A stretch of 54,843 bases of DNA from Candidatus Thorarchaeota archaeon SMTZ1-83 (GCA_001563325.1 LRSK01000059.1:1-54843), one strand, 5' to 3'; shown: positions 42,145 through 51,456, counted from the stretch's first letter. Notes: generated by a model not told the origin, from the letters alone. Translations and numbers: made by a program.

Positions 42145-43086
42145 TCAAAGCCCGAAAGTAGTATTGTAGACAAGAGGGGCTCCATTCTTCTCTAATGCAT
42201 CACCAATCCGCTTCTGAACTTCTCCGTCTGGAGCGATCGCAATCATGTTACCCCCTCGCCCAGTTCCTGTGAGTTTTGCCCCAAGAGCCCCGCTTCTTCT
42301 TGCAATTTCAACCATTTCGTCCAGTTCATCACAAGAAACAGTTAGATTCTGCAACAATTCATGGTTTTTGTTCATCAGTTCTCCAACTTTGTCGAGATTG
42401 AACTCAAGCAGAGCATCTCTCGCTTCGTGAACTAAGCCTACGTACTCGTTAGCAATCTTCTCAAACCAACCAGGATTCTGCTCCTTCCTGCTTCTAACGT
42501 CCCCAACGACTTCTGTAGTACTTGCGGTAAGGCCCGTGGAGGCTATTGTCAGATGAACCGGGTTCTTGAGCTTGAGCTTCTCAAAAGTAGGAGCACCTCC
42601 ATCAAGATCTCTCACATACCAGACAAGGCCACCAAAGGTCGAGGCTGTGTTATCAATCCCTGATGGAGTGCCATGATACCCCTTCTCCCCCTCGAATGCA
42701 ATCTCGTTTATCCTATCATCATCAAGTCCGAGCCCAAACTCGTCATTGAGAGCCCGTGCAAGGGACACACAGCTTGCGGCACTGGCCCCAAATCCCGAGG
42801 CACAGACCAAGTCCCCTTCATACTCGATAAAGATGCCCTTGCCACCCATATCCAATCCTGTGGCCTTTAGCACGTTGTTGATTGAAACAGTCTGTTCATT
42901 TAGCTTCTTGGCCTTGTAACCAGGCACTTCGGGCCTTCTGTCATCAATTCTCCAGCCAAGATCCTTAGATCTGCTTACGAGTGCCACCGTTTCTGCAGAT
43001 ATGCCTGCCGCCAATGCTGGAAGGCCGTAGACTACAAAATGCTCTCCAAATAGGATACTCTTGCCGCGCCCGGTGCCTCTTCCCAT
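42145..43086 (-). CDS. mvk: Mevalonate kinase (GHMP family)
   Basis: 313 residues from ATG 43086 (MGRGTGRGKSILFGEHFVVY), where the GHMP motif 1 starts; the frame is open upstream to 43191 but that part is not conserved in type. Motif 2 is ASGFGASAASCVSLARAL and motif 3 KLTGTGRGGNMIAIA. It phosphorylates mevalonate with ATP to mevalonate 5-phosphate, the substrate of the dehydratase encoded downstream. First gene of the four-gene isoprenoid cluster, divergent from the DNA methyltransferase. Confidence 0.95.
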   Translation of the reverse strand: MGRGTGRGKSILFGEHFVVYGLPALAAGISAETVALVSRSKDLGWRIDDRRPEVPGYKAKKLNEQTVSINNVLKATGLDMGGKGIFIEYEGDLVCASGFGASAASCVSLARALNDEFGLGLDDDRINEIAFEGEKGYHGTPSGIDNTASTFGGLVWYVRDLDGGAPTFEKLKLKNPVHLTIASTGLTASTTEVVGDVRSRKEQNPGWFEKIANEYVGLVHEARDALLEFNLDKVGELMNKNHELLQNLTVSCDELDEMVEIARRSGALGAKLTGTGRGGNMIAIAPDGEVQKRIGDALEKNGAPLVYNTTFGL

Positions 43087-43227
43087 TCTCTCACACCCAG
43101 TCGCTGAGATTTGCAGCGGGAAGGCGTATCGCCACTTTTGAACTCTTCCTTCACGACTTATCAAAGCGTGTTCAGAATGTTCTGTGCGCAAGACTCATGT
43201 TCACAACAGACAGAATGGCAGGCAGAC

Positions 43228-44193
43228 ATGAAGGTGTTGGACCTATTCTCAGGTGCAGGTGGCTTTTCGTCGGGTTTCACATCATACTCTCATGATTCAC
43301 ATCTAGCTGTGGATATCGATCCCTTTGCACTGGCTACTTACGCCTTGAATTATCGCGAAGCAAACGTTCTCCAAAGGGACATAGGGGCAACTCACTCTAT
43401 CCGGATTCTGAAAGAGCTCAGTGGCGCACCTGATATCGTCATCGCCTCTCCACCTTGTGAAGAGTTCAGTCGTGCAAATCCTGATAGTGATACTCCAGCA
43501 GCCGAACGAATATATGGCACGGGAACAGCCAGACTTCTTCTCGACACTATCAGGGTAATTGGGGACTTGGAACCTGCAGTATTTGTAATCGAGAACGTCG
43601 CTGCATTACTACACAAGGGCGGCGGCGAGATTGTGAGCCAAGAGTTTGAACGACTAGGGATTGACAATATCGAGTTCAATATGGTTCGTGCCCATCAACA
43701 TGGCAACCCCTCAAAGCGGCTCAGAGTCTTCATCAGCAATGTGAAGTTCAACCTTCCTAGAGGAACTCCCCCACGAGTCATGGAGGCAATTGGAGACCTC
43801 CCACCACTAGGTGTAGATGCACTCTTTGCTTCTGTTGAGTACATTGCTAACCATGACCTTCACCCTCTGACCGAGGCCAGGATGAAGGCTGTCAGGAAGA
43901 CTCCCTGGCGTCACGGTGCCAAGCACTTTCGCGCGTCCAAGAAGCGTACAATGCCGAACTGGGTGCGCCTTTCCCCTGATCAAGTGTCCACATCGATAAT
44001 CGGGCTGTCAAGATACATTCATCCGTTTGAAGATAGACTTCTAACGGTTCGAGAGCACGCAAGACTCATGAGTTACCCGGACTCATTTGTGTTCACGGGT
44101 CCGACAGATAGTCAGTACAACCAAGTGGGTGAGAGTGTCCCACCACTAATCTCTCATCTGATTGGAGAGGAGGTAAAGAAACATCTTGAGTGA
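43228..44193 (+). CDS. DNA (cytosine-5-)methyltransferase
   Basis: 321 residues from ATG 43228 (MKVLDLFSGAGGFSSGF), the canonical motif I start; upstream codons to 43111 are not conserved. Motif IV is IASPPCEEFSRANPDS with the catalytic Cys in PPC, motif VI VIENVAALL, motif VIII PSKRLRVFI, motif IX LLTVREHARLMSYPDSF and motif X YNQVGESVPPLI. The target-recognition region between VIII and IX is short. No restriction endonuclease is adjacent, so it may be an orphan methylase. Its last codons overlap the next gene. Confidence 0.95.
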   Translation: MKVLDLFSGAGGFSSGFTSYSHDSHLAVDIDPFALATYALNYREANVLQRDIGATHSIRILKELSGAPDIVIASPPCEEFSRANPDSDTPAAERIYGTGTARLLLDTIRVIGDLEPAVFVIENVAALLHKGGGEIVSQEFERLGIDNIEFNMVRAHQHGNPSKRLRVFISNVKFNLPRGTPPRVMEAIGDLPPLGVDALFASVEYIANHDLHPLTEARMKAVRKTPWRHGAKHFRASKKRTMPNWVRLSPDQVSTSIIGLSRYIHPFEDRLLTVREHARLMSYPDSFVFTGPTDSQYNQVGESVPPLISHLIGEEVKKHLE

Positions 44194-44662
44194 CTTACTG
44201 AAGAATGTCTACGTCGTACTGCATGATGTACATGCCGTCAGCAAAGTGGTTGAAACCGCACAAGTGGTATACGGACTTGGTTTTTCGAACTTTGCTGTTA
44301 CCAAAGCTGAAGGGTCTGCTGCACAGACTGGTGTACCTGAGGCAAACCGTTTCGCCATGAAGATGAACGGAAGTTTCATGGTTCTGCCAGACCTCCGTGA
44401 TGTACTCGATGTTCTGAGTGTAGAACGTCCTGTACTGATAACATCACCAATGCTAGCCAAGGAGCGCATAAACATCGACGACATCGTGAGTCGAGTCAAG
44501 TCAGGCGAAAGAGTTGTGGTCGCATTCTCTGGAAGCAACAAGTCATTCTCTAGAAAAGAGATGGACATGGGTGAATGTTTCAGCCTTGATGCACGTTTTG
44601 ATATAGGTCCTGCAGGTTCAGCGGCAGTGGTTCTCCATGGTCTGAATGCTATACAACCATGA
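44186..44662 (+). CDS. SPOUT/SpoU-related archaeal protein (COG4080 type)
   Basis: 158 residues starting at TTG 44186 (MSDLLKNVYVVLHDVHAVSK), overlapping the methyltransferase stop by eight bases; AGGAGGT lies about 12 bases upstream. The segment LGFSNFAVTKAEGSAAQTGV and VPEANRFAMKMNGSFMVLPDL match, from memory, an archaeal family annotated as SpoU-like methylase or RecB-family nuclease (COG4080). Its true activity is unsettled; an RNA methyltransferase-like fold is the best guess. Confidence 0.8.
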   Translation: MSDLLKNVYVVLHDVHAVSKVVETAQVVYGLGFSNFAVTKAEGSAAQTGVPEANRFAMKMNGSFMVLPDLRDVLDVLSVERPVLITSPMLAKERINIDDIVSRVKSGERVVVAFSGSNKSFSRKEMDMGECFSLDARFDIGPAGSAAVVLHGLNAIQP

Positions 44663-44679
44663 TACATTAGGAGCCTCGA

Positions 44680-45393
44680 CTAGCTCCTAACACCAACAAA
44701 GAGCCCTGTCCTCTCCATGAGGCCCGGCTCAACATAGTCCACATTGAACCCATTGTCCTCCATTATGTCCTTGAAGACAGCTCTTGGGAATACACCCATT
44801 GGACTTGGGTCAAAGAGGTGTTCAACTCCATTCTCTGTTGCAATGAGGAAGTGAAAATCGAGGTATGCTATGTTTCCCTCCAATCTACCTCTATTGACAC
44901 GAGCGATTTTGACATCTGGTAGGTTCACACAGTTAATGCCCAGAGACTCAGGACGCACAGTCTCTGTAGTCACAAAAGGTTCAATGATGACCACGCCACC
45001 CTGCCTAGTATGCATTGAGAATGACCGAATCGCATCTGCCAGTTCTTCTTGTGTTGTGAGGTGACTTATGGACCCAAAGAGACTGGTAATTACATCGTAC
45101 CTATGATTCAGCTTCATACTCTTCATGTTTGCACATATGAATAGAACGTCCTTATGCTTCTCTTTGGCAACTGCAAGCATCTCCTCACTGAGGTCCAACC
45201 CACTGACATCGTAATACTGCTTTAGATACTCAATGTGTCCTCCGGTGCCACATCCGACATCTAAGAGGTCCTTTCCAGGCGAAGTCTTGTATTTCTGCAC
45301 AATCTCGTGGAGTCTTTGGGCCTCGCTCTCATAATCCTTCCACGAATACATGTGATCGTAGTACTTCGCCATTATCTTATAGACGTCAGTCAT
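44680..45393 (-). CDS. Class I SAM-dependent methyltransferase
   Basis: 237 residues from ATG 45393 (MTDVYKIMAKYYDHMYSWKD); the frame runs further upstream but into tRNA-Pro, so the longer form is rejected. SAM-binding motif I is LLDVGCGTGGHIEYL (about 46), motif II SGLDLSEEML, then VLFICANMKSMKL and YDVITSLFGSISHLTT. The C-terminal part carries FDPSPMGVFPRAVFKDIMEDNGF. It resembles small-molecule N- or O-methyltransferases of the TylM1/DesVI type; the substrate is unknown. Confidence 0.92.
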   Translation of the reverse strand: MTDVYKIMAKYYDHMYSWKDYESEAQRLHEIVQKYKTSPGKDLLDVGCGTGGHIEYLKQYYDVSGLDLSEEMLAVAKEKHKDVLFICANMKSMKLNHRYDVITSLFGSISHLTTQEELADAIRSFSMHTRQGGVVIIEPFVTTETVRPESLGINCVNLPDVKIARVNRGRLEGNIAYLDFHFLIATENGVEHLFDPSPMGVFPRAVFKDIMEDNGFNVDYVEPGLMERTGLFVGVRS

Positions 45394-45450
45394 GCTACTT
45401 CTAGGTTGGCCACTCTGAGATAAGTTGTATGCCCTAGAAAAGAGAGAAGA

Positions 45451-45527
45451 TGGTGGGCCGGACGAGATTTGAACTCGCGATCCCTTGGATCCGAACCAAG
45501 AATCATACCAAGCTAGACCACCGACCC
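45451..45527 (-). tRNA. tRNA-Pro (CGG), no intron, CCA encoded
   Basis: Acceptor GGGTCGG/CCGGCCC with one G-T pair, discriminator A and encoded CCA. The anticodon arm is CTTGG-TTCGGAT-CCAAG, anticodon CGG. The T-arm is GCGAG-TTCAAAT-CTCGT with a terminal G-T pair. No intron is needed to fold it, unlike the other three tRNAs in the window. Confidence 0.94.
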
Positions 45528-45554
45528 ATGGCCGAAGGGAACCCTCTGGGAGAA

Positions 45555-46388
45555 TCATTTAATCATTTCGTTGAAACGCTTTCGTAGTGACTCTACAGTA
45601 CCTAGATACACTCCGGCCATACTATATACGTCCGACTTGAGAATATCAGCACAACCATTCTCAAAGAACGGCCCATAGAAGGTCGTCTTCGGAGTATTGA
45701 CCTGTACTCCTGAGAAGAGTTCGTTGAAGCTTGGAAGAGTGACAACAACCCCTTCTGAGTCATCAGGAGCTTCAGGAGCGCCGATATTCTGACGTACACA
45801 AGTCTTGTCTAGTTTCGAACGTAGAATGACTGGGATTACACCCGCAAATCGTCGCCTGCCTGCCCGGTCAATCTCAGGCGCATCGACAGTTTTCACGTTT
45901 CGTAGAGTCGGGTGGTTGTGCCCTATCACGAGCATCGGTGATTCTAGCACCTTCGGAGATGGCCAAGAGTGTCCATGCAGGAGTCCTACTGTTTCCCCAC
46001 CTTCACCTACCACTGTACCACGGACATCTAGTAGATAAACACTTCTCGGCAGAAGGGGAAGCAAATCGCCATCATGATTTCCAGGAATCACATGGACTCT
46101 GCACAGGTTCGAAAGAGCCAACATGAGATTGGGTACTGACTGCCAATTAGGAGGACTATGTACAGTGATGGAATGCTTGATATCCCCAATTATGTAGATA
46201 TCTTCGATTGTGTGTTTCTCAACAATTGATGATATTCTCTTGAGCATACTTGCATCTTGGGCTGGAAACGCAATTCCTTTCTCCTCGTAGAGAGTGTGCT
46301 CGAAACCAAGATGAAGATCAGCGACTATGAGGGCTCTAAGGTCATCTGCCTTGATCACCATCGCCCGGTCTTCGAAAATAACCTCCAT
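45555..46388 (-). CDS. Calcineurin-like metallophosphoesterase (COG1407/PdeM type)
   Basis: 277 residues. Metal-binding motifs are in order: VADLHLGFEHTL (D-x-H), IIGDIKHSI (GD), IPGNHDGDLL (GNHD), GLLHGHSWP and VIGHNHP. It belongs to the predicted ICC-like phosphoesterases often encoded near Lhr-type helicases in Archaea, and such a helicase is present at 48613-51456. The C-terminal ~100 residues are less conserved. The substrate, perhaps a nucleic acid or cyclic nucleotide, is unproven. Confidence 0.9.
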   Translation of the reverse strand: MEVIFEDRAMVIKADDLRALIVADLHLGFEHTLYEEKGIAFPAQDASMLKRISSIVEKHTIEDIYIIGDIKHSITVHSPPNWQSVPNLMLALSNLCRVHVIPGNHDGDLLPLLPRSVYLLDVRGTVVGEGGETVGLLHGHSWPSPKVLESPMLVIGHNHPTLRNVKTVDAPEIDRAGRRRFAGVIPVILRSKLDKTCVRQNIGAPEAPDDSEGVVVTLPSFNELFSGVQVNTPKTTFYGPFFENGCADILKSDVYSMAGVYLGTVESLRKRFNEMIK

Positions 46389-46444
46389 TACTAACGTTGG
46401 TCATCAATCCTACAACATTTTAACCTGACCGTCTGACACTGTGA

Positions 46445-46840
46445 ATGAGAAACATGTCCCTCCCTTCCAAAGAGGTCAAGATGCTTGAGAAAGAAGAGCT
46501 GACCCAGAGTGACATCGAGTACTTTCGTTCCAAGTACGGTAAGAGGTTTGTAAGGGCCCTCAGGGCTGTGGAGGAGGGTCGAGTGCTAGAGTTTTTGTTC
46601 CGTCCCAGTGAAACAACGAAATGGATCGTGCAAGGAAAGCGCAGGGCGTATCTGGTCATCCCTGGAGTGTTCTGTACATGTCGCAGCTTCTATCATTCAG
46701 TCGTTATGGAACGGGAGGTGCAGATGTGTTATCATCTATTAGCCCAGGCAATTGCTGAGGCTCGAAACCAGCAGAAGAGAGTTGAATCCACCGACGCTGA
46801 GCGGCGGGACATGAGTGCTGAGCTCCGCAGGACAGACTGA
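46445..46840 (+). CDS. SWIM zinc-finger protein
   Basis: 131 residues (ATG 46454 is an alternative start). The SWIM signature CxC-x(n)-CxH is present in FCTCRSFYHSVVMEREVQMC followed by YH. SWIM domains bind nucleic acid or proteins; archaeal stand-alone members are linked to recombination or helicase partners, and an Lhr-type helicase is nearby. A TATA-like TTTTAACC lies about 25 bases upstream, so the message is probably leaderless. Divergent from the phosphoesterase gene. Confidence 0.9.
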   Translation: MRNMSLPSKEVKMLEKEELTQSDIEYFRSKYGKRFVRALRAVEEGRVLEFLFRPSETTKWIVQGKRRAYLVIPGVFCTCRSFYHSVVMEREVQMCYHLLAQAIAEARNQQKRVESTDAERRDMSAELRRTD

Positions 46841-46931
46841 AACGAGTCGATGAGTCGCCGAAACTGAGGATAACTTTTTAACACGGCCTAGAGTCTGGCA
46901 CGCTGACTCAGCAGAATGGTTGAATGAGCCT

Positions 46932-48017
46932 ATGGTGCGTTTCAAAGGAGCCGCCCGGATTGCTGCGGCTGCAATCACAGTATTGATTCTCCTTTGCTGT
47001 TTTCATGTCACAGTGAACGCTCAGGCGCCCGTTGATTCCATCGCCATTCTATACGATGCAAGTCACGACCAACAGTTTTCACCCAATGATGAAGCTGGCT
47101 TCAAGTTGATACTCGATATGGTCAATGCGTCAACCAAATACACGGTCAGAGTGAATACCGACCCTATTGAGAACGCCACACTGAGTGATGTTGACCTTCT
47201 GATCTTGGCCGACCCAGATATCAGCTACGATTTTGTGCCAAATGAGGTATCTTCAATCGCTGAGATGTTGGCCAATGGCAGCTCTCTGCTGCTTCTCGGC
47301 AATCCAGTGATTGGCAACAATTCCAAGTATTGGGACGATTTTGCGTTGCAGGACATGGGAGACAACATCGCATTGAATAAGCTTCTTGACGCACTCAACA
47401 TAACCGGACCTCGTTTCAGCATCAACGAAACTCAGACGATCTCCTGGTCCGACGCGATGTTTGACTACGAGCATGCAGTCAACGAAACATCCCCATGGGT
47501 CATGCGACTGGACACGAGTACGTGGGACTCTGGTCACCCCATCTTCAAGAACATCAACGAGCTAATCGTGATGACCGCCACTCTGAAACCACTTGATCTT
47601 GTAAGCTCAATAGCAACAGGCCATGAGTCCTCCTTCGCCCAGTTCAGGAAGACTGTTTCTTATCTTGCAAACTACAGCTTTCCGAACATGACACTCGAGG
47701 AGTTTGCAGAGAGGCCACTTTCGTACTCAGCAATAAACGGAACCTTTCCACCGTGGATGTCTGCCTTTGAGTACAATGAGAGTAGAATCGTGATCTCTGG
47801 CTCCGCAATAATGTTCTCAGGACTTGTTATGGATGTCTACGAGAGCGAGTCCCAGTGGTTCTATACAGCAGACAACGCTCGACTCTTCATGAACATGTTA
47901 GACTGGCTCACTGAGGGTTTCGTGGAGCCTCCAGGGGCTATCTACCCCATGCTCATGATATCTCTGACTATTCTGGCCGTAGGCGCAGTCTACTACATCT
48001 TCAAGAAAGTGAGGTAA
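46932..48017 (+). CDS. Exported, C-terminally anchored protein with GATase-like (DUF4350/GldG-type) domain
   Basis: 361 residues from ATG 46932 (MVRFKGAARIAAAAITVLIL). A signal peptide ends near VNAQAPVD. The extracellular part begins DSIAILYDASHDQQFSPND and has SDVDLLILADPDISYDF and NGSSLLLLGNPVIG, reminiscent of the class I glutamine-amidotransferase-like fold used by GldG/IFT52-type proteins. A C-terminal membrane helix YPMLMISLTILAVGAVYYIF and basic end FKKVR anchor it. About ten N-x-S/T sequons suggest N-glycosylation. The function is unknown. Confidence 0.82.
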   Translation: MVRFKGAARIAAAAITVLILLCCFHVTVNAQAPVDSIAILYDASHDQQFSPNDEAGFKLILDMVNASTKYTVRVNTDPIENATLSDVDLLILADPDISYDFVPNEVSSIAEMLANGSSLLLLGNPVIGNNSKYWDDFALQDMGDNIALNKLLDALNITGPRFSINETQTISWSDAMFDYEHAVNETSPWVMRLDTSTWDSGHPIFKNINELIVMTATLKPLDLVSSIATGHESSFAQFRKTVSYLANYSFPNMTLEEFAERPLSYSAINGTFPPWMSAFEYNESRIVISGSAIMFSGLVMDVYESESQWFYTADNARLFMNMLDWLTEGFVEPPGAIYPMLMISLTILAVGAVYYIFKKVR

Positions 48018-48020
48018 CAC

Positions 48021-48644
48021 TTACCAACGCGGTCGTCCAATACCGTCGTCTTGGAGAGTGTTTTCTACTGCTTTCCTGAGTTCAGTGACTCCTGTCTTCC
48101 TAGAGGCAGACAAGGGAACTATGAATGGTTCCGATTCAGGAAGAGCCTCCTTCAATTTCATCGCCAGGTACTCCACTTCTAGGGGCTGCTCACGTTTCTT
48201 CAGTTTGTCTATCTTGTTGGCAACAACAATCACTCTGGCAGATATCTCAGACAGGAACGTATAGAACTCAACATCGATAGGTATCTCTCCCCGACTCTCC
48301 CAGCGGTCTACTAGAGTTCGGAAGAGCGATATGTCGACTATCAAGACCGCGAGAGCAAGTCTGTCACTCCATCCTTCAAGTTTCTGAATGAGCGTGGTCT
48401 TCATCTCTTCAATGGCGATCTTGCTCATTCCCGCCATATAGCCGAAACCAGGAATATCAACAAGAGTCACAGGTCCGAGGTCTATCATGATTTCCCACTT
48501 CGTACTTCCAGGCCGCTTTCCAACTCGGACCTTTTTACCAGTGAGTAGCCTTATGGTGCTGCTCTTCCCGACATTGCTTCTTCCAGCAAACACCATCAAC
48601 GGCTTATCCAACTCAATCACTCCAGAACGGTCTCGTCCTTGCAT
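48021..48644 (-). CDS. engB: EngB-family GTP-binding protein
   Basis: 207 residues from ATG 48644 (MQGRDRSGVIELDKPLMVFA), which overlaps the helicase end by 32 bases. GTPase motifs: GRSNVGKSS (G1), PGSTKWE (G2), DIPGFGY (G3), ANKIDK (G4) and LSASRKTG (G5). EngB/YihA proteins assist large-subunit assembly in bacteria and form a distinct archaeal branch. Translational coupling to the helicase is likely. Confidence 0.94.
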   Translation of the reverse strand: MQGRDRSGVIELDKPLMVFAGRSNVGKSSTIRLLTGKKVRVGKRPGSTKWEIMIDLGPVTLVDIPGFGYMAGMSKIAIEEMKTTLIQKLEGWSDRLALAVLIVDISLFRTLVDRWESRGEIPIDVEFYTFLSEISARVIVVANKIDKLKKREQPLEVEYLAMKLKEALPESEPFIVPLSASRKTGVTELRKAVENTLQDDGIGRPRW

Positions 48645-51456
48645 ATTCCTTCTCTGCTTTAGCAATCTCCCTCAGAAGAGAATGACGGTCATCAAGGCCC
48701 GGTCTGAGTATTCTTGACGCAGTCGTGGGTCCTATGCCTTGTCCCGCAAGGACCAACAGCGCTCGTCTTCCATAGTCTGATACCAGTGTAGCGGTAAGAC
48801 CGCCCGCCTTGTACTTCTTGTTCTCCTCACGTGTAAGAGGTTCTCCAGCTATTTGCTTCTTCACAATCTTTGTGAAATCCGCATTCTTCTGATGCAGTGC
48901 CGCAATCATTGTGGATCCACAGACTGGGCAGCTAACCTTGTCTTCCAGGGAAGACACCGTCCGAACAGAGTTCCAATCGCCGTTTCCCACGCAGACTAAC
49001 CTAAAACGATGTGAAAGGAGTCTTTCTTCCATCATTGCGAGCACTTCATTCTCTTCTGTAATCTCTCCAATGACTTCAAACCGGGACTTCTCCTCCACTA
49101 TGAGCCGAGCAAGAGCTGACGGTGCCTTGGTCCTTACAATGTGGATGTCAATCTCGCTATTTGCAATCCCATCAAAGACACTCATCACTCTAGACTCATC
49201 CAGCTTCTCCTCCATGACCTCTCTCATCGTTTCATCAAATACAGGCGTATCTTCGTAGGCACCGATGAGCCCCCGGACGGGAATTTCTTTGATCTTCACG
49301 TTCCTGCGAATGATTCCCATTCTTCTACCGACGTGAATGAACCTAGACGAGAAATTCTGAGTGGACTTGACCGCCAATCTTAGAATCGCAGAAGCCTGCT
49401 CACTAGTGTAGTCCTTGAGCACATCAACCACTCTCTCTGCGTCAAGTCCTGCGGTTGCAGTGAATAGAATGCGATATGGGTCTCTTTCCACAGCGACCTC
49501 TACACCCAATCGAGTGGTCAATAGTGCGGCGATTACTACTCCCAGTGCTTCGTTCGCCTTTGTACCGAGTGGAACATGGAGAACAAGACCGGCTCCAAAG
49601 TCTTCCACAACAAGCACATGCTTTGATGGCAGTCTGCCAAGGTCCTTCTTGGCTGACTTCACGGTTTCAATGACATGAATCTGTGCCTCGTCATCAATCC
49701 CATACTCTCTCTCCAGTAGCTTCCTACTGTCCTTCTCATTCTTCTCTCCCACGGCATTCCATACCTTTGCAACCTCTGTTGCCACCTCATATGGCACTGG
49801 TATCATCTCACCAATCCACTTGGGTGCGCTTGTGTCAGTATCCATAGCGGGAGAACACAACACTTCATCCTCTTCTATACTGACAACTTGCCACGGTCTT
49901 CCTCTTATGACAAAGACAGAACCAGTTTCGATGTCCTGACTCACATATTCTTCATCTAGGACTCCGATGCTTGACCTTGTGGTCATGTCCACTGCATTGA
50001 CCTTATGTACATCTGGAATGGTGCTTAGATGCTCATAATAGAACACTCGTGCTCTTCTACCTCTTGAAACCAAGGAACCGTCAATCTCTACTAGGTTTCT
50101 GGAAACCATGAACTCAAGGATTCTGTCCAGTTCCTCTTTCTCTAGCTCAGAATATGGAAATGAAGAGGTGATAGTAGCAAACAGGTCCTCTATCTCAATC
50201 TCGGGTGTATCAAGTAGAATGCCGGTAATCTGATGACAGAGGACATCCCACGCTCTGATTGGGATGTTTGCTCTCTCGACCTTGTTCAGTAGTGCCCTCC
50301 TGCGAATGACTCCTGACTCGGTGATGTCGTCTAGATTCACTGTAGAAATGATGACCCCTTTTGGAGTTCTCCCAATCGCGTGACCGGCTCTTCCAGTCCG
50401 TTGAACAGCTCGCGACACCTCGCGAGGACTGCTGTACTGAATCACAAGGTCGGCCTGACCGATGTCTATGCCCAGTTCGAGACTTGAGGTGGCAATGATT
50501 GCCTTAGAATCCCCGCCTTTCAACCGTTCCTCAGCCAAAACACGAACGTCTCTCGAAAGTGACCCATGATGAACGTCAAAGTCAAAGGGGGGCTCCAACG
50601 CTCTCATTTTCACTCCCAAGGTTTCAGCAAAGGATCGTGTGTTCGTGAATGTCAAGACTGAAGAATGGCTGTCAATCAGACTAACAATCCTCTCTAGGCG
50701 TGCCGTAGAATGCAATGGGTAGGAGAGCTTCCTACTTAGCTTCTTGTGTTCAGGGCGAGGAACGGGCATGCTCACTGTCAGGTCCATTTTCCTAAGATCG
50801 TATCCTGCCCAGATAGTCTTGACGACACGGTTTTGACCCGAAAGTAGTTTCGCGACTTCCCCTACATTCCCAACGGTTGCAGACAGCCCTACTCGTTGAA
50901 CATTCGAGCCAATCAATCGTTCAAGTCGCTCCAGACCAACGCTCAGCTGTGTCCCTCTTTTGCTATCGGCTAGTTCGTGAATCTCATCAACAACCACTGC
51001 AAAGACTGTCCTCAGATGATATCTGAGTCGCTTTCCTGGAAGAATAGCCTGAAGTGACTCTGGAGTTGTTATGAGCAAGTTAGGGGGCTTGATTGCCTGC
51101 TGTCTTCTTCTGTACTGACTAGTATCACCATGCCTTACCGAAACCGTGAGTCCAAGATGTTCGCATAGACTCTCGATTCGCGTGAAGACATCTCTATTGA
51201 GTGCTCTGAGTGGCGTAATATAGAGAATGTAGAAACCGAACAGCTCCCGTTCTTCTCTACGCATTTGCAGATTGTGGAGCAATGGCAGCAGTGCCGCCTC
51301 AGTCTTGCCAGATCCTGTCGGCGAAAGGAGAAGAACGTCATCCTGGCTGTCAAGTAAGGTGGGGATTGCACTCTCTTGGATTGGCGTTGGTGAAACCATT
51401 CCGTGATGAGTAAGAAACTCGTTGATTTCTTTGCCCAGGCGAGAAAAGGCATTCAT
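48613..51456 (-). CDS. Lhr-type ATP-dependent helicase
   Basis: 947 residues. Superfamily 2 motifs: Q-motif PTPIQESAIP, Walker A SPTGSGKTEAALLPL, Ia LYITPLRALNRD, II VVVDEIHEL (DEIH), III GLSATVGN, V ATSSLELGIDIG and VI QRTGRAGHAIG. A winged-helix and Lhr-specific region follows, and a zinc-type CPVCGSTM lies near the C-terminus. Large helicases of this group act on forked or hybrid DNA. The start overlaps the preceding small gene by four bases, and the end overlaps engB, so the three form an operon. Confidence 0.95.
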   Translation of the reverse strand: MNAFSRLGKEINEFLTHHGMVSPTPIQESAIPTLLDSQDDVLLLSPTGSGKTEAALLPLLHNLQMRREERELFGFYILYITPLRALNRDVFTRIESLCEHLGLTVSVRHGDTSQYRRRQQAIKPPNLLITTPESLQAILPGKRLRYHLRTVFAVVVDEIHELADSKRGTQLSVGLERLERLIGSNVQRVGLSATVGNVGEVAKLLSGQNRVVKTIWAGYDLRKMDLTVSMPVPRPEHKKLSRKLSYPLHSTARLERIVSLIDSHSSVLTFTNTRSFAETLGVKMRALEPPFDFDVHHGSLSRDVRVLAEERLKGGDSKAIIATSSLELGIDIGQADLVIQYSSPREVSRAVQRTGRAGHAIGRTPKGVIISTVNLDDITESGVIRRRALLNKVERANIPIRAWDVLCHQITGILLDTPEIEIEDLFATITSSFPYSELEKEELDRILEFMVSRNLVEIDGSLVSRGRRARVFYYEHLSTIPDVHKVNAVDMTTRSSIGVLDEEYVSQDIETGSVFVIRGRPWQVVSIEEDEVLCSPAMDTDTSAPKWIGEMIPVPYEVATEVAKVWNAVGEKNEKDSRKLLEREYGIDDEAQIHVIETVKSAKKDLGRLPSKHVLVVEDFGAGLVLHVPLGTKANEALGVVIAALLTTRLGVEVAVERDPYRILFTATAGLDAERVVDVLKDYTSEQASAILRLAVKSTQNFSSRFIHVGRRMGIIRRNVKIKEIPVRGLIGAYEDTPVFDETMREVMEEKLDESRVMSVFDGIANSEIDIHIVRTKAPSALARLIVEEKSRFEVIGEITEENEVLAMMEERLLSHRFRLVCVGNGDWNSVRTVSSLEDKVSCPVCGSTMIAALHQKNADFTKIVKKQIAGEPLTREENKKYKAGGLTATLVSDYGRRALLVLAGQGIGPTTASRILRPGLDDRHSLLREIAKAEKEYARTRPFWSD

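Noticed and set aside
43111..43227. N-terminal extension of the C5 methyltransferase
   Set aside because: The canonical motif I begins at ATG 43228; the upstream codons overlap the likely promoter region of mvk.
45394..45558. N-terminal extension of the SAM methyltransferase
   Set aside because: It would run through the tRNA-Pro gene; the conserved protein begins at ATG 45393.
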